Origin: an uncultured Oscillospiraceae bacterium
Lineage (GTDB): Bacteria; Bacillota; Clostridia; Oscillospirales; Oscillospiraceae
Length of the DNA: 64,000 nucleotides
NCBI GenBank assembly: GCA_950075865.1
Contig: CATMVA010000003.1
Span: 62,001 to 126,000, forward strand
Reading direction: 5' to 3'
The notes under the pieces were generated by a model. It searched no databases. It worked only from the letters and a program-made list of their open reading frames with translations, and had not been told where the DNA came from. Shown piece by piece: positions 45,366 to 53,232 of the stretch; within the stretch, counting starts at the first letter, position 1, and each line of letters begins with the position of its first letter. The position numbers were made by a program, and so were the translations under genes.

Positions 45366-47966
45366 TTACCCCAATTCTTTTTTCCACCGATAAATCAGAT
45401 TCATGGCCTCGATGGGCGTCAGAGTGTCCACATCCACCGCCCGGAGCTTGTCCTGCAATGCCTGGGCCGCCATGCCCTCCAGAGAGAACTGGTCGCTCCC
45501 GGCTGCCGGGCGCTGCGTCCCCACCGCCCCGGGCTGCCAGTCGTGGGCCTCCAGCTCGGAGAGAATGGCTCTGGCCCGGGCGATCACCCTGTCGGGCACC
45601 CCAGCCAGCTGGGCCACCTCGATGCCGTAGCTGGCCCCGGCGGGACCGGGGACGATCTTCCGGAGGAAGACCACCCCATCCTTCTTTTTCTTGGCGGCAA
45701 TGTTGTAGTTTTTCACCCCGTCGATCTCCCCCTCCAGAGCGGTGATCTCGTGATAGTGGGTGGCGAAAAGGGTCTTGCACCCCAGCTTTTTGGGGTCGGC
45801 GCAGTACTCCAGCACCGCCCTGGCAATGGCCATGCCGTCATAGGTGGAGGTCCCCCGTCCGATCTCGTCCAGGATAAGCAGGCTCTTGCCCGTGGCGTTC
45901 TTCAGCAGCTCGGCCACCTCGGTCATCTCCACCATGAAGGTGGACTGCCCGGCCGACAGGTCGTCGCTGGCTCCAATGCGGGTGAACACCCGGTCCACGA
46001 TGCCGATCCGGGCCGCCCGGGCGGGGACAAAAGACCCCATCTGGGCCATGAGCACCATCAGGGCCACCTGCCGCATATAGGTGGATTTTCCCGCCATGTT
46101 GGGCCCCGTGATGATGGCCACCCGGTTCTCCCGGTTGTCCAGCCTGGCGTCGTTGGGGACAAAGAGGGTATTCTTGGCAGCCTTCTCCACCACAGGATGC
46201 CGCCCCTCGGTGATCTCAACGGCGTCCGAGAGGTCCACCTGGGGCATACAGTAGTTGTTCTCGGCGGCCACCCGGGCGAAGGAACACAGCACGTCCACCT
46301 GCCCCACGGCGGCGGCCGAACGCTGGATCTCCTCAGCCTTCCCGGCGGCCATCTGCCGCACCTCGGTGAAGAGCTTGTACTCCAGCTCCACCACCTGGTC
46401 CTGAGCCGTGAGGATGGTGTGTTCCATCTCTTTCAGCTCCGGGGTGATGTACCGCTCGCAGTTCACCAAGGTCTGCTTGCGGATATAGTTGTCCGGGATG
46501 GGCACCGTGTTGGCCTTGCTCACCTCGATATAGTACCCGAACACCCGGTTGAAGCCCACCTTCAGCCGCTGGATGCCGGTTTTCTCCTTCTCCTGGGCCT
46601 CCAGGGCGGCCACCATGTCCTTGCCTCCGGTCAGGATGCCCCGGAGCCGGTCCACCTCGGCGTTGTAGCCCTCCCGGATGAATCCTCCTTCCCGCACCGA
46701 GAAGGGGGGCTCGTCCACAAAGGCGGCGTCAATGAGCCCCCGCAGTTCGGCAAGGTCGTTCAGCTCCTCCCGGAGCACACTCAGCAGGGAGGAGGACAAA
46801 GGGGAGAGCAGCAGCCGCAGGACCGGCAGCTTTCCCAGCCCGCGGGAGAGGGCTACCATGTCCCGTCCCCCGGCGGTGCCGTAGGCCACCCGGCTGATGA
46901 GCCGCTCCAGGTCGGTGACCTCCTTCAGCTCCCGCTCCAGCTCCTGCCGGGCCACCGAGTCCTCCACCAGGTCTTTTACCGCCCCCTGGCGCTTGCCGAT
47001 CTGGGCCGGGGAGAGGAGGGGCCTCTCGATCCAGGAGCGGATGAGCCGGTGTCCCATGGGGGTAGCCGTCTTGTCCAGCACCCAGAGAAGGCTCCCCTTC
47101 TTCTCGCCTCCCCGCAGGGTCTCGGTCAGCTCCAGGTTCCGCCGTGCGGCCAGATCCAGCTCCATGAACTCCCCGGTGGTGTAATATTGGATCTCGGACA
47201 TATAGGAAAGGTCGGTCTTCTGTGTGGCGTACAGATAGCCCACCAGAGCCCCCACCGCCCGGACGGCCACTCCGGCCGTCAGGTCCTCTTTTCCCTTCCG
47301 GAACTGCTTTTCCACCGTCCGCCGGGCCTTGTCTGGGTCAAAATCGCTCCCGGTCGCCTTCTCCAGCCGGCAGCCCAGCCGCTCGTCCAGAAAGCTCCGA
47401 AGAGCCGCGTCCTCCCAGGCCTCGGGAGAGAGCAAAGCCTCCCGCGGGGCAAACCGTCCCAGCTCGTTCTCCAGGTGCTCCCGCCAGGCGCTCCCCTCAA
47501 AGCTGGTGCAGGCGGCCTCCCCGGTGGAAAGGTCGGCAAAGCACACCCCTGCCGACTCCCCCTCCAGACACAGGGCGCACAGGAAGTTGTTTTTCCCCTC
47601 CTCCAGCATGGTCTCCTCAATGACCGTGCCGGGGGTGACGATGCGGATGATGTCCCGCTCCACCAGTCCCTTGGCCGTGGCCGGGTCCTCCATCTGCTCG
47701 CAGATAGCCACCTTGTACCCCTTGGCAATGAGCCGGGAGAGATAGGCATCCACCGAGTGGTAGGGCACCCCGCACATGGGGGTCTGCTCCTCGGCGGGCC
47801 TCCCCCGGTCCCGGGTGGTCAGGGCCAGCTCCAGCTCCTTGGAGGCGATTTTGGCGTCCTCGTTGAACATCTCATAGAAGTCCCCCAGCCGGAAGAACAG
47901 CAGGCAGTCCGGGTGGTCGGCCTTGATTTTATTGTATTGCAGCATCATGGGCGTGCCTTCGGCCAT
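45366..47966 (-). CDS. mutS: DNA mismatch-repair protein MutS
   Basis: An 866-residue mismatch-recognition ATPase. The N-terminal mismatch domain has the Phe-x-Glu wedge (FFRLGDFYEMF). The connector, lever and clamp domains follow. The ATPase is near residue 615 with GPNMAGKSTYMRQ (Walker A), then DEIGRGTSTYDG and FATHYHE. The C-terminus is a helix-turn-helix dimer domain. Length is normal. CPBP and mutL follow on the same strand. Confidence 0.97.
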   Translation of the reverse strand: MAEGTPMMLQYNKIKADHPDCLLFFRLGDFYEMFNEDAKIASKELELALTTRDRGRPAEEQTPMCGVPYHSVDAYLSRLIAKGYKVAICEQMEDPATAKGLVERDIIRIVTPGTVIEETMLEEGKNNFLCALCLEGESAGVCFADLSTGEAACTSFEGSAWREHLENELGRFAPREALLSPEAWEDAALRSFLDERLGCRLEKATGSDFDPDKARRTVEKQFRKGKEDLTAGVAVRAVGALVGYLYATQKTDLSYMSEIQYYTTGEFMELDLAARRNLELTETLRGGEKKGSLLWVLDKTATPMGHRLIRSWIERPLLSPAQIGKRQGAVKDLVEDSVARQELERELKEVTDLERLISRVAYGTAGGRDMVALSRGLGKLPVLRLLLSPLSSSLLSVLREELNDLAELRGLIDAAFVDEPPFSVREGGFIREGYNAEVDRLRGILTGGKDMVAALEAQEKEKTGIQRLKVGFNRVFGYYIEVSKANTVPIPDNYIRKQTLVNCERYITPELKEMEHTILTAQDQVVELEYKLFTEVRQMAAGKAEEIQRSAAAVGQVDVLCSFARVAAENNYCMPQVDLSDAVEITEGRHPVVEKAAKNTLFVPNDARLDNRENRVAIITGPNMAGKSTYMRQVALMVLMAQMGSFVPARAARIGIVDRVFTRIGASDDLSAGQSTFMVEMTEVAELLKNATGKSLLILDEIGRGTSTYDGMAIARAVLEYCADPKKLGCKTLFATHYHEITALEGEIDGVKNYNIAAKKKKDGVVFLRKIVPGPAGASYGIEVAQLAGVPDRVIARARAILSELEAHDWQPGAVGTQRPAAGSDQFSLEGMAAQALQDKLRAVDVDTLTPIEAMNLIYRWKKELG

Positions 47967-48008
47967 AGGGAAACCTTCTTTCTTTATTCAAAAAATTCTG
48001 TTTCTTCG

Positions 48009-48053
48009 TGGGGCAGGGCGCCCTCGCCCCGCCGCCATGCCGGCGCCCTACAA
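48009..48053. repeat. Intergenic GC palindrome related to the mutL insert
   Basis: GTGGGGCAGGGCGCCCTCGCCCCGCC followed by GCCATGCCGGCGCCCTAC, between mutS and the XRE gene. The first 26 bases match the mutL copy at 43357 at 24 positions, which shows a dispersed repeat family. Confidence 0.75.
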
Positions 48054-48064
48054 AAAGCAAACCA

Positions 48065-48274
48065 TTACCTCTTATCCTTCAGCCCCAGCAGATAATCCGC
48101 CGAAACCCCGAAATACCGGGCAAAATCCGCAATAAACGGCGCCATGGGTTCCCTCTCCCCAGCTTCATAACGCTGATAGGTCGTCCACGCAACCCCCAAA
48201 GCATTTGCCGCGTCTATTTGCCGGAGCTTTTTTTCTTTCCGGACTTCTCTCATTCTTTTCCCCAAAATTTCCAT
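48065..48274 (-). CDS. XRE-family transcriptional regulator (second pair)
   Basis: A 69-residue Cro/C1-type HTH protein (LRQIDAANALGVAWTTYQRYEAGEREP, ending FGVSADYLLGLKDK). AGGGGG lies before the ATG. It is divergent from the 71-residue gene at 48340, and the shared region holds two perfect TCCCATATGGGA palindromes, almost certainly its operators. The layout mirrors the pair at 6161-6689. Confidence 0.88.
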   Translation of the reverse strand: MEILGKRMREVRKEKKLRQIDAANALGVAWTTYQRYEAGEREPMAPFIADFARYFGVSADYLLGLKDKR

Positions 48275-48286
48275 ACGATCCCCCTA

Positions 48287-48329
48287 TTGACATTCCCATA
48301 TGGGAGTATTATAATATTCCCATATGGGA
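48287..48329 (+). promoter_or_regulatory. Consensus promoter with two perfect 12-bp operators
   Basis: TTGACA (48287-48292), 17 bases, TATAAT (48310-48315). The palindrome TCCCATATGGGA occurs at 48294-48305, inside the spacer, and at 48318-48329, just after the -10. The centres are 24 bases apart. A repressor bound here would block RNA polymerase completely. Confidence 0.85.
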
Positions 48330-48339
48330 GGTTTTTATA

Positions 48340-48555
48340 ATGGATGATTTAATAACCCGTCTTTACTATTTTGTCGATGACTTTCTTCCCGTCGTCCCCC
48401 ATCCCAACGATGCCGAACAGGCCCTGGTGGCCACCCTGACCCCGGAGCAGATGGTCCTGCTTGAAGATTATCAGATGGAGGTTTTCCGTCGGGACGATGC
48501 CGAGCGGCGGGCCCTGTTCACCTTTCTGGTGAAGCTGGGCATCCACATCCCTTAG
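48340..48555 (+). CDS. Small acidic protein of unknown function under XRE control
   Basis: A 71-residue soluble protein starting MDDLITRLYYFVDDFL and ending FLVKLGIHIP; no domain recognised. GGGAGG lies 8 bases before ATG 48340; the ORF track start at 48205 is in the regulator. It shares the MDD start, small size, acidity and XRE-divergent position with the gene at 6161-6400, though sequence similarity is weak. Its 3' end overlaps the miaB stop by 4 bases (convergent). Confidence 0.7.
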   Translation: MDDLITRLYYFVDDFLPVVPHPNDAEQALVATLTPEQMVLLEDYQMEVFRRDDAERRALFTFLVKLGIHIP

Positions 48556-49967
48556 GCCAGCTCTCCCCACAGCGACCAGGTGTTGGCCCCCGTGACGGTC
48601 ACCTCCTGGAAGGTGCCGATCAGGCTCTCCTCCCCCTCCTTCACCCGCACCAGCCGGTTCCCCGGCGTCCGGGCGGTAAGGGCGAAGCCCTCCTCCTCGC
48701 AGACCCCGTCAATCAGACAGCGGAGCGTTTTGCCGATGTAAGCGGCGTGCTTCTTGGCCGAGATGGCGTTCTGGGCGTCCACCAGCCGCTGGAAATTGGC
48801 CTTTTTCTCGCTCATGGGCATGGGGTCGGGCATTTTGGCCCCCGGCGTGCCCTCCCGGGGGGAATAGATAAAGGTAAAGAGGGCGTCGTACTCCACCTCT
48901 TCAATGAGGGAGAGGGTGTCCTCAAACTCCTCTGTGGTCTCCCCGGGGAAGCCCACGATGATATCGCTGGTGATGACCACATCGGGCACTTGCTCCCGGA
49001 GCCTTCTCACTTTGTCCAGGTAGATCTCCCGGTCGTAGTGCCGGTTCATGGCCTTCAGCACCCGGTCGTTTCCCGCCTGAACAGGCAGGTGAAATACCGG
49101 GGCGATCTTTTCACACCGTCCCATCACCTCAAAAAGCTTCTGGGAGGCGTCCTTGGGGTGGGAGGTCATGAACCGGATGAGGAAATCCCCCGGGATGGCG
49201 TTGATCTGCTCCAGAAGGTCGGCAAAATCCATGCTGAGCCCCAGATCCTTGCCGTAGGAGTTCACATTCTGCCCCAGCAGGGTGATGTCCTTATACCCCT
49301 CGGCCACCAGTTCCCGGCACTCGGCAAGCACATCCTCGGGCAGCCGGGACCGCTCCCGGCCCCGGACGTAGGGCACGATGCAGTAAGTACAGAAGTTGTT
49401 GCACCCGTACATGATGGAGACCCAAGCCTTTACCTTCCCCTGCCGGACCACCGGAATGCCCTCGGCGATGCTCCCCGGCTCGTCGGTGTTCTCAAAGACC
49501 CGCCCCCGGCGGGAGAGTACCCGGTAAAGAAGCTCGGGAAATTTCCACAATGCGTGGGGTCCGAACACAATGTCCACATGGCGGTAGGATTCCCTGATTT
49601 TATCCGCCACCTGGGGCTCCTGGGCCATACAGCCGCAGACGCAGATGATCTGCCCCGGCTTCCGCCGCTTGGTGTGGACCAGCGCCCCGATGTTGCCGAA
49701 GACCCGGTCCTCGGCGTGGCCCCGGATGGCGCAGGTGTTGATGACGATGACGTCGGCCTCATTCTCGTCCCCGGTAAAGCCGTATCCCATGCTTTTGAGG
49801 TAGCCCCGGATGCGCTCCGAGTCGGCCTCGTTCTGCTGGCAGCCGTAGGTGTCCACAAATGCCCTGTATTCTCTGGGAGCGGCCGTGAGCCGCTCCTGTA
49901 CTTTTTCGCAGAATTCCCCCTGCCGGGCGATCTCTTCAGGGGAAATACGGGTGGTCCGGTTTTCCAT
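48552..49967 (-). CDS. miaB: tRNA-2-methylthio-N6-dimethylallyladenosine synthase MiaB
   Basis: A 471-residue radical SAM methylthiotransferase that modifies A37 of tRNAs reading UNN codons. Its order is an N-terminal MTTase domain with the auxiliary-cluster cysteines (DTYGCQQNEAD, INTCAIR, CVCGCMAQ), a radical SAM CxxxCxxC (GCNNFCTYC) and a C-terminal TRAM domain. QQN is the MiaB-type signature. ATG 49967, 7 bases behind AGGAGG, is preferred to GTG 49973. The prophage-like DNA begins just upstream of its promoter. Confidence 0.96.
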   Translation of the reverse strand: MENRTTRISPEEIARQGEFCEKVQERLTAAPREYRAFVDTYGCQQNEADSERIRGYLKSMGYGFTGDENEADVIVINTCAIRGHAEDRVFGNIGALVHTKRRKPGQIICVCGCMAQEPQVADKIRESYRHVDIVFGPHALWKFPELLYRVLSRRGRVFENTDEPGSIAEGIPVVRQGKVKAWVSIMYGCNNFCTYCIVPYVRGRERSRLPEDVLAECRELVAEGYKDITLLGQNVNSYGKDLGLSMDFADLLEQINAIPGDFLIRFMTSHPKDASQKLFEVMGRCEKIAPVFHLPVQAGNDRVLKAMNRHYDREIYLDKVRRLREQVPDVVITSDIIVGFPGETTEEFEDTLSLIEEVEYDALFTFIYSPREGTPGAKMPDPMPMSEKKANFQRLVDAQNAISAKKHAAYIGKTLRCLIDGVCEEEGFALTARTPGNRLVRVKEGEESLIGTFQEVTVTGANTWSLWGELA

Positions 49968-50003
49968 CTCCACCCCTCCTTTTTCGGGTATGCTGAATGA
50001 TTG

Positions 50004-50032
50004 ATTATATCATTTTTCCGCTTCATTTTCAA
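50004..50032 (-). promoter_or_regulatory. Sigma-A promoter of miaB
   Basis: Minus-strand TTGAAA (50027-50032), 17 bases, TATAAT (50004-50009). Confidence 0.75.
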
Positions 50033-50073
50033 GGGCAGCGCAAATATAGAAATCAGGACCTACCCATTATAGT

Positions 50074-50115
50074 TAGGTTACACCAGTCAATCGACTACGT
50101 GTGACCTATTTTTTT
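50074..50115 (+). terminator. Long hairpin plus T7 at the left edge of the phage-like region
   Basis: TAGGTTACAC and GTGTGACCTA (9 of 10 paired) enclose AGTC-AATC-GACT and are followed by seven T. It reads as an intrinsic terminator or attenuator ahead of the first phage gene, or marks the element end. Confidence 0.6.
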
Positions 50116-50136
50116 ATGCCGTTTGGAGGTGAGGAA

Positions 50137-50400
50137 ATGGCCGACTATGCTTTCAGGACACTGGAGGACCGCCGGAATTTGCAGGATCTCTACGAAACCG
50201 GCCTGTCCCCCAGGGAATTGTCCGAAAAGATGGAAAAGACCGTCACAGTGATCTACACGGAACTGCGGCGGGGCCGGGACGGCACCCGGCTGGAGGACGG
50301 GCGCCTGAAATATGACGCCACGGTGGCCCAGCGGGCCGTGAACAGGTCCCTGGAGCGGAGGGGCAGAAAAGCCAGCCGCACCAGCCAGGGCGCAACTTAA
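50137..50400 (+). CDS. Helix-turn-helix DNA-binding protein, first phage gene
   Basis: An 87-residue protein with an HTH of the IS30/Hin-like type (NLQDLYETGLSPRELSEKMEKTVTVIYTELRRGRDG) in residues about 12-50 and a basic C-terminus. It is probably a small phage regulator. ATG 50137 has GGAGGTGAGG upstream; the ORF track start at 50101 overlaps the hairpin. It is the first plus-strand gene after the chromosomal miaB. Confidence 0.7.
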   Translation: MADYAFRTLEDRRNLQDLYETGLSPRELSEKMEKTVTVIYTELRRGRDGTRLEDGRLKYDATVAQRAVNRSLERRGRKASRTSQGAT

Positions 50401-50418
50401 AACGAGGGGGAAAAGGGT

Positions 50419-50886
50419 ATGGCAAGAAAGGAAATTAAGTTCATGCGGAAACTCGGCGGCGGCTGTGAGGGACGCCAAGACGGTGTGATCTATCGGATCA
50501 ATGTAGACCGCACACTGCTGGGAACGTGTGCCCCTGCCTATTCCGTCAGCGCCTACGACACAAAGGACAAGGGCCGGACAATCAGCACATCGGGCCACGT
50601 CCGTTTCCACCTGGACGGCGCCAAGGAGTTCTGCCAGCAGATCGCCGCCGGCGAGATCGACCTGGAGGAACTGCGCCAGAGGTTCGCAGCGGAGGACGCC
50701 GCAAAAGAGCAGGCAGCCGTACAGGCGGCCACGGCGGAGGCCAAGGAGTTCCGCGCCAAGCTGGAGGCCGCCGGCATTTCCTACCACAAACTGCTGGAAC
50801 TGGAGGCCGAGCGGGAAAACCTGTCCGGCATTGCCCACAGCATTCTGGTGGGCTGGGAGCGCGGGGAGGGCCTGCCGAATGGGTGA
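50419..50886 (+). CDS. Hypothetical phage protein
   Basis: A 155-residue protein with a mixed N-terminal half (to about 65) and a long Ala/Glu-rich helical, probably coiled-coil, C-terminal half from about 70. No motif of known function is recognised. GAGGGGGAAAAGGG precedes the ATG. Its stop overlaps the next gene's start by 8 bases. Confidence 0.6.
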   Translation: MARKEIKFMRKLGGGCEGRQDGVIYRINVDRTLLGTCAPAYSVSAYDTKDKGRTISTSGHVRFHLDGAKEFCQQIAAGEIDLEELRQRFAAEDAAKEQAAVQAATAEAKEFRAKLEAAGISYHKLLELEAERENLSGIAHSILVGWERGEGLPNG

Positions 50887-51274
50887 AGAAAACAACGCCG
50901 CCGGGATGGTGGCATACATGGACGGCAAGCCGGTGGAGATATGCGAGGAGATCCCGACGCTGACAGAACTGGAGCCGGTGACAGCGGAAGAAGCCGCGGC
51001 CCGTGGAACCGTCACTGCCGAGAAACTGGCGGAGGTAACGGAAACAATCAACGCCGCATTTGCCGCCATTGTGCCGACGTTTGAGCAACTGGCCAGGTCA
51101 CTGGGGAGGTTTGCCACTGCCATTGCGCTGGGGTATGAACTGCAAAAGGCGATCCGGTGGGCAGAGGTCTACAACCCGAAACTGGCCCACTTCTACCACC
51201 ACACCAAAAAGCGGAGGATCCGCAAGAAGTACGCCAAACGGATCCTGGCCTGGTATCGGGAGGAGTTCACATGA
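50879..51274 (+). CDS. Hypothetical phage protein
   Basis: A 131-residue protein with an acidic N-terminus, a helical middle (AEVTETINAAFAAI) and a very basic end (HHTKKRRIRKKYAKRILAWYREEF), which suggests nucleic-acid binding. The start overlaps the previous gene, and the stop overlaps the ATG of the C5 methyltransferase (ATGA). Function unknown. Confidence 0.6.
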   Translation: MGEENNAAGMVAYMDGKPVEICEEIPTLTELEPVTAEEAAARGTVTAEKLAEVTETINAAFAAIVPTFEQLARSLGRFATAIALGYELQKAIRWAEVYNPKLAHFYHHTKKRRIRKKYAKRILAWYREEFT

Positions 51275-52221
51275 ACGTATTAAGCCTCTTTGACGGTATC
51301 AGCACAGGGCGCCTGGCGCTGGATATGGCGGGGATCCAGGTTGACCGGTATTTCTCCAGCGAGGTGGAACCGGCGCCCATGGCCGTCAGCGCAAAGCGCT
51401 GGCCAGACGTGGAACAGATTGGAGATTGCCGACGGGTAAAGGCAGAGGATCTGCCCAGGATCGACCTGGTGATTGGCGGAAGCCCGTGCCAGGGGTTTTC
51501 CAGGGCGGGCAGGCACCTGAACTTTGACGACCCCCGCAGCGCCCTATTTTTTGAGTACGCAAGGGTGCTGGCGGAGGTGCGGGCCATCAATCCGGCGGCC
51601 AGGTTCCTGCTGGAAAACGTGGCCATGAAAAAAGAGTGGGAGGCGGTCATAACAGAAACCCTGGGCGTGTCCCCCATCCACATCAACAGCGCCAAGGTAT
51701 CAGCGCAGAACCGCCAGCGGGTCTACTGGACCAACATTCCGGGCGTAAAGCAACCGCCGGAAAGAAATATCAAGCTGGCGGACGTGATCGACAGGTCCGT
51801 GAACACCGCACAATATGTTGCGGGGGGGGGTATCCTATTCGACCCTACGATCCCGGAGCGGGCGCGGGCGCTTGTCACCAAGGACGGCGACAAGGTGCGG
51901 ATCCGCCAGGCAACAAAGGCGGGCTATATTGTGGCGGAGGACGGCGACGGCGTAAACCTGGCCTTTCCGACCTCTACCACCAGGCGCGGCAGGGTCATAA
52001 AGGGGAAAAGCAACGCCCTGGACTGTTCGTGTGAAGCCTGCATTTTTTACGATGGAATAATCCGCCATTTTACCATCACAGAACTGGAACGCCTCCAGAC
52101 ATTGCCGGACGGCTACACGGAGGGGATAACCCAGACGGAGCGGAAAACGGCAATCGGGAACGGCTGGACGGCGGAGGTCATAGCCTGGATATTCGGCTTT
52201 TTGAAAGAGGAAACACAATGA
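51271..52221 (+). CDS. DNA (cytosine-5) methyltransferase, canonical order
   Basis: A 316-residue enzyme that methylates C5 of cytosine. The motifs run in the usual order: I (LSLFDGISTGRLAL, 4-17), IV with catalytic Cys73 (GGSPCQGFS), VI (LLENVA, Glu115), VIII (SAQNRQRVYW), a small target-recognition region about 175-260, IX (ERLQTLPDGYT) and X (AIGNGWTAEVIAWI). No restriction partner is adjacent, so it is a phage orphan methylase, probably protecting phage DNA. A run of nine G (51822-51830) codes for AGGG in the recognition region. Start and stop both overlap neighbours. Confidence 0.93.
   Translation: MNVLSLFDGISTGRLALDMAGIQVDRYFSSEVEPAPMAVSAKRWPDVEQIGDCRRVKAEDLPRIDLVIGGSPCQGFSRAGRHLNFDDPRSALFFEYARVLAEVRAINPAARFLLENVAMKKEWEAVITETLGVSPIHINSAKVSAQNRQRVYWTNIPGVKQPPERNIKLADVIDRSVNTAQYVAGGGILFDPTIPERARALVTKDGDKVRIRQATKAGYIVAEDGDGVNLAFPTSTTRRGRVIKGKSNALDCSCEACIFYDGIIRHFTITELERLQTLPDGYTEGITQTERKTAIGNGWTAEVIAWIFGFLKEETQ
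51822..51830 (+). repeat. G9 homopolymer in the C5 methyltransferase gene
   Basis: Nine consecutive G in frame at codons 184-187. A change of one base would destroy motifs IX and X. Confidence 0.9.
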
Positions 52222-53060
52222 AGAATGAAAAAAGCCTGGCCACCGTGGTGGCGGACGCCTACGACGGCCTGCTGGCCGGGATCAACAAAATGCCGCCATT
52301 TAGATGGGCGGGCACTCTGGCCGAATGGCTGATGGACAAGCTGACCGCCGCCATCGAGCGGGCCACACACAAGGAGGAAAACATGGACGACGTAAAAATC
52401 GCGGTGCCGGGGATCTCCGCAGAGGAGGCCACCGAAAACATACGCAGAAACATGGAACTGTTGAACAGACCGCCCCTGTCGGAGCGGGTGCGGGAGGAGT
52501 TCCGCCAGATTTTCACCGAGAAGATCCACCGCCCCGGCGCGGAGAAACTGCTGGACTGGCTGGACAGAAACGAGTTTTTCACCGCCCCGGCCTCCAGCAA
52601 GCACCACCTGGCCGTTCCCGGCGGCCTGGCCCTGCACAGCCTGAACGTGTACCGCCGCCTGGTAGAGATCGCGGAGAAAGAGGAGGACGGCCAGACCCCG
52701 GCATACAAAACCAAGGTTCTCCCGCTGGAAAGCATAGCCATCATGGCCCTGCTGCACGACGTTTGCAAAACGGACTGCTACCACAAGGATCCGGCCACCA
52801 GCACCTATAAATTCCGGGACCCCCTCCCTCTGGGGCACGGAGAAAAGAGCGTGTACATCATCACCCGGTACATGGAACTGTACCCCACCGAGGCCCTGGC
52901 AATCCGGTGGCACATGGGGGCCTATGACGACGCCGTGAAAGGCGGATCCAAGGCTTTCAATGAAGCCATGAGAATGACCCCGTGGGTTTGGAGATTACAC
53001 CAGGCTGACATGATCGCCGCCTGGGAGGACGAAAGGAGCGGGGACAATGGGAACACCTGA
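52218..53060 (+). CDS. HD-domain phosphohydrolase, phage copy
   Basis: A 280-residue protein. The first 95 residues are a helical extension absent from the chromosomal relative at 9029. The HD core then follows: H140 (ALHSLNVY), H180-D181 (ALLHDVCKTDC), GHGEKSVYI and AIRWHMGAY. The substrate is unknown; nucleotide hydrolysis would suit a phage that manages its nucleotide pool or blocks host nucleotide signals. ATG 52218 overlaps the methylase stop. Confidence 0.88.
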   Translation: MKNEKSLATVVADAYDGLLAGINKMPPFRWAGTLAEWLMDKLTAAIERATHKEENMDDVKIAVPGISAEEATENIRRNMELLNRPPLSERVREEFRQIFTEKIHRPGAEKLLDWLDRNEFFTAPASSKHHLAVPGGLALHSLNVYRRLVEIAEKEEDGQTPAYKTKVLPLESIAIMALLHDVCKTDCYHKDPATSTYKFRDPLPLGHGEKSVYIITRYMELYPTEALAIRWHMGAYDDAVKGGSKAFNEAMRMTPWVWRLHQADMIAAWEDERSGDNGNT

Positions 53061-53232
53061 ACGGCTGGACCTGTGTAAACCCTGCGCCGCGGAGAAGTCC
53101 CGCCAGGGGGTACGGCTGAAAACCGTGTCCGGGAGGACGGAAAAGATCACCTGTGCCGCCTGTGGCCGTCGGCGGTTTGGACGGACGTATGAGGCGGTGA
53201 ACGCCGAAGAAAAGGAGGATCCGAAGCCATGA
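53047..53232 (+). CDS. Small zinc-finger protein
   Basis: A 61-residue protein with CKPC (10-13) and CAAC (36-39), a zinc-ribbon pair, and a basic middle. Its start lies 14 bases inside the HD gene; its stop overlaps the ATG of the lytic transglycosylase gene. Function unknown. Confidence 0.65.
   Translation: MGTPERLDLCKPCAAEKSRQGVRLKTVSGRTEKITCAACGRRRFGRTYEAVNAEEKEDPKP

Noticed and set aside
45543-48095. 850-codon plus-strand ORF opposite mutS
   Set aside because: Antisense shadow of mutS; no ribosome site or domain.
50060-50075. TATAGT as a promoter for the first phage gene
   Set aside because: No acceptable -35 at 16-18 bases; evidence too weak to list.
51157-51270. Longer start for the canonical C5 methylase
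   Set aside because: It overlaps the previous gene in another frame; ATG 51271 gives the standard LSLFDG start and an ATGA overlap.
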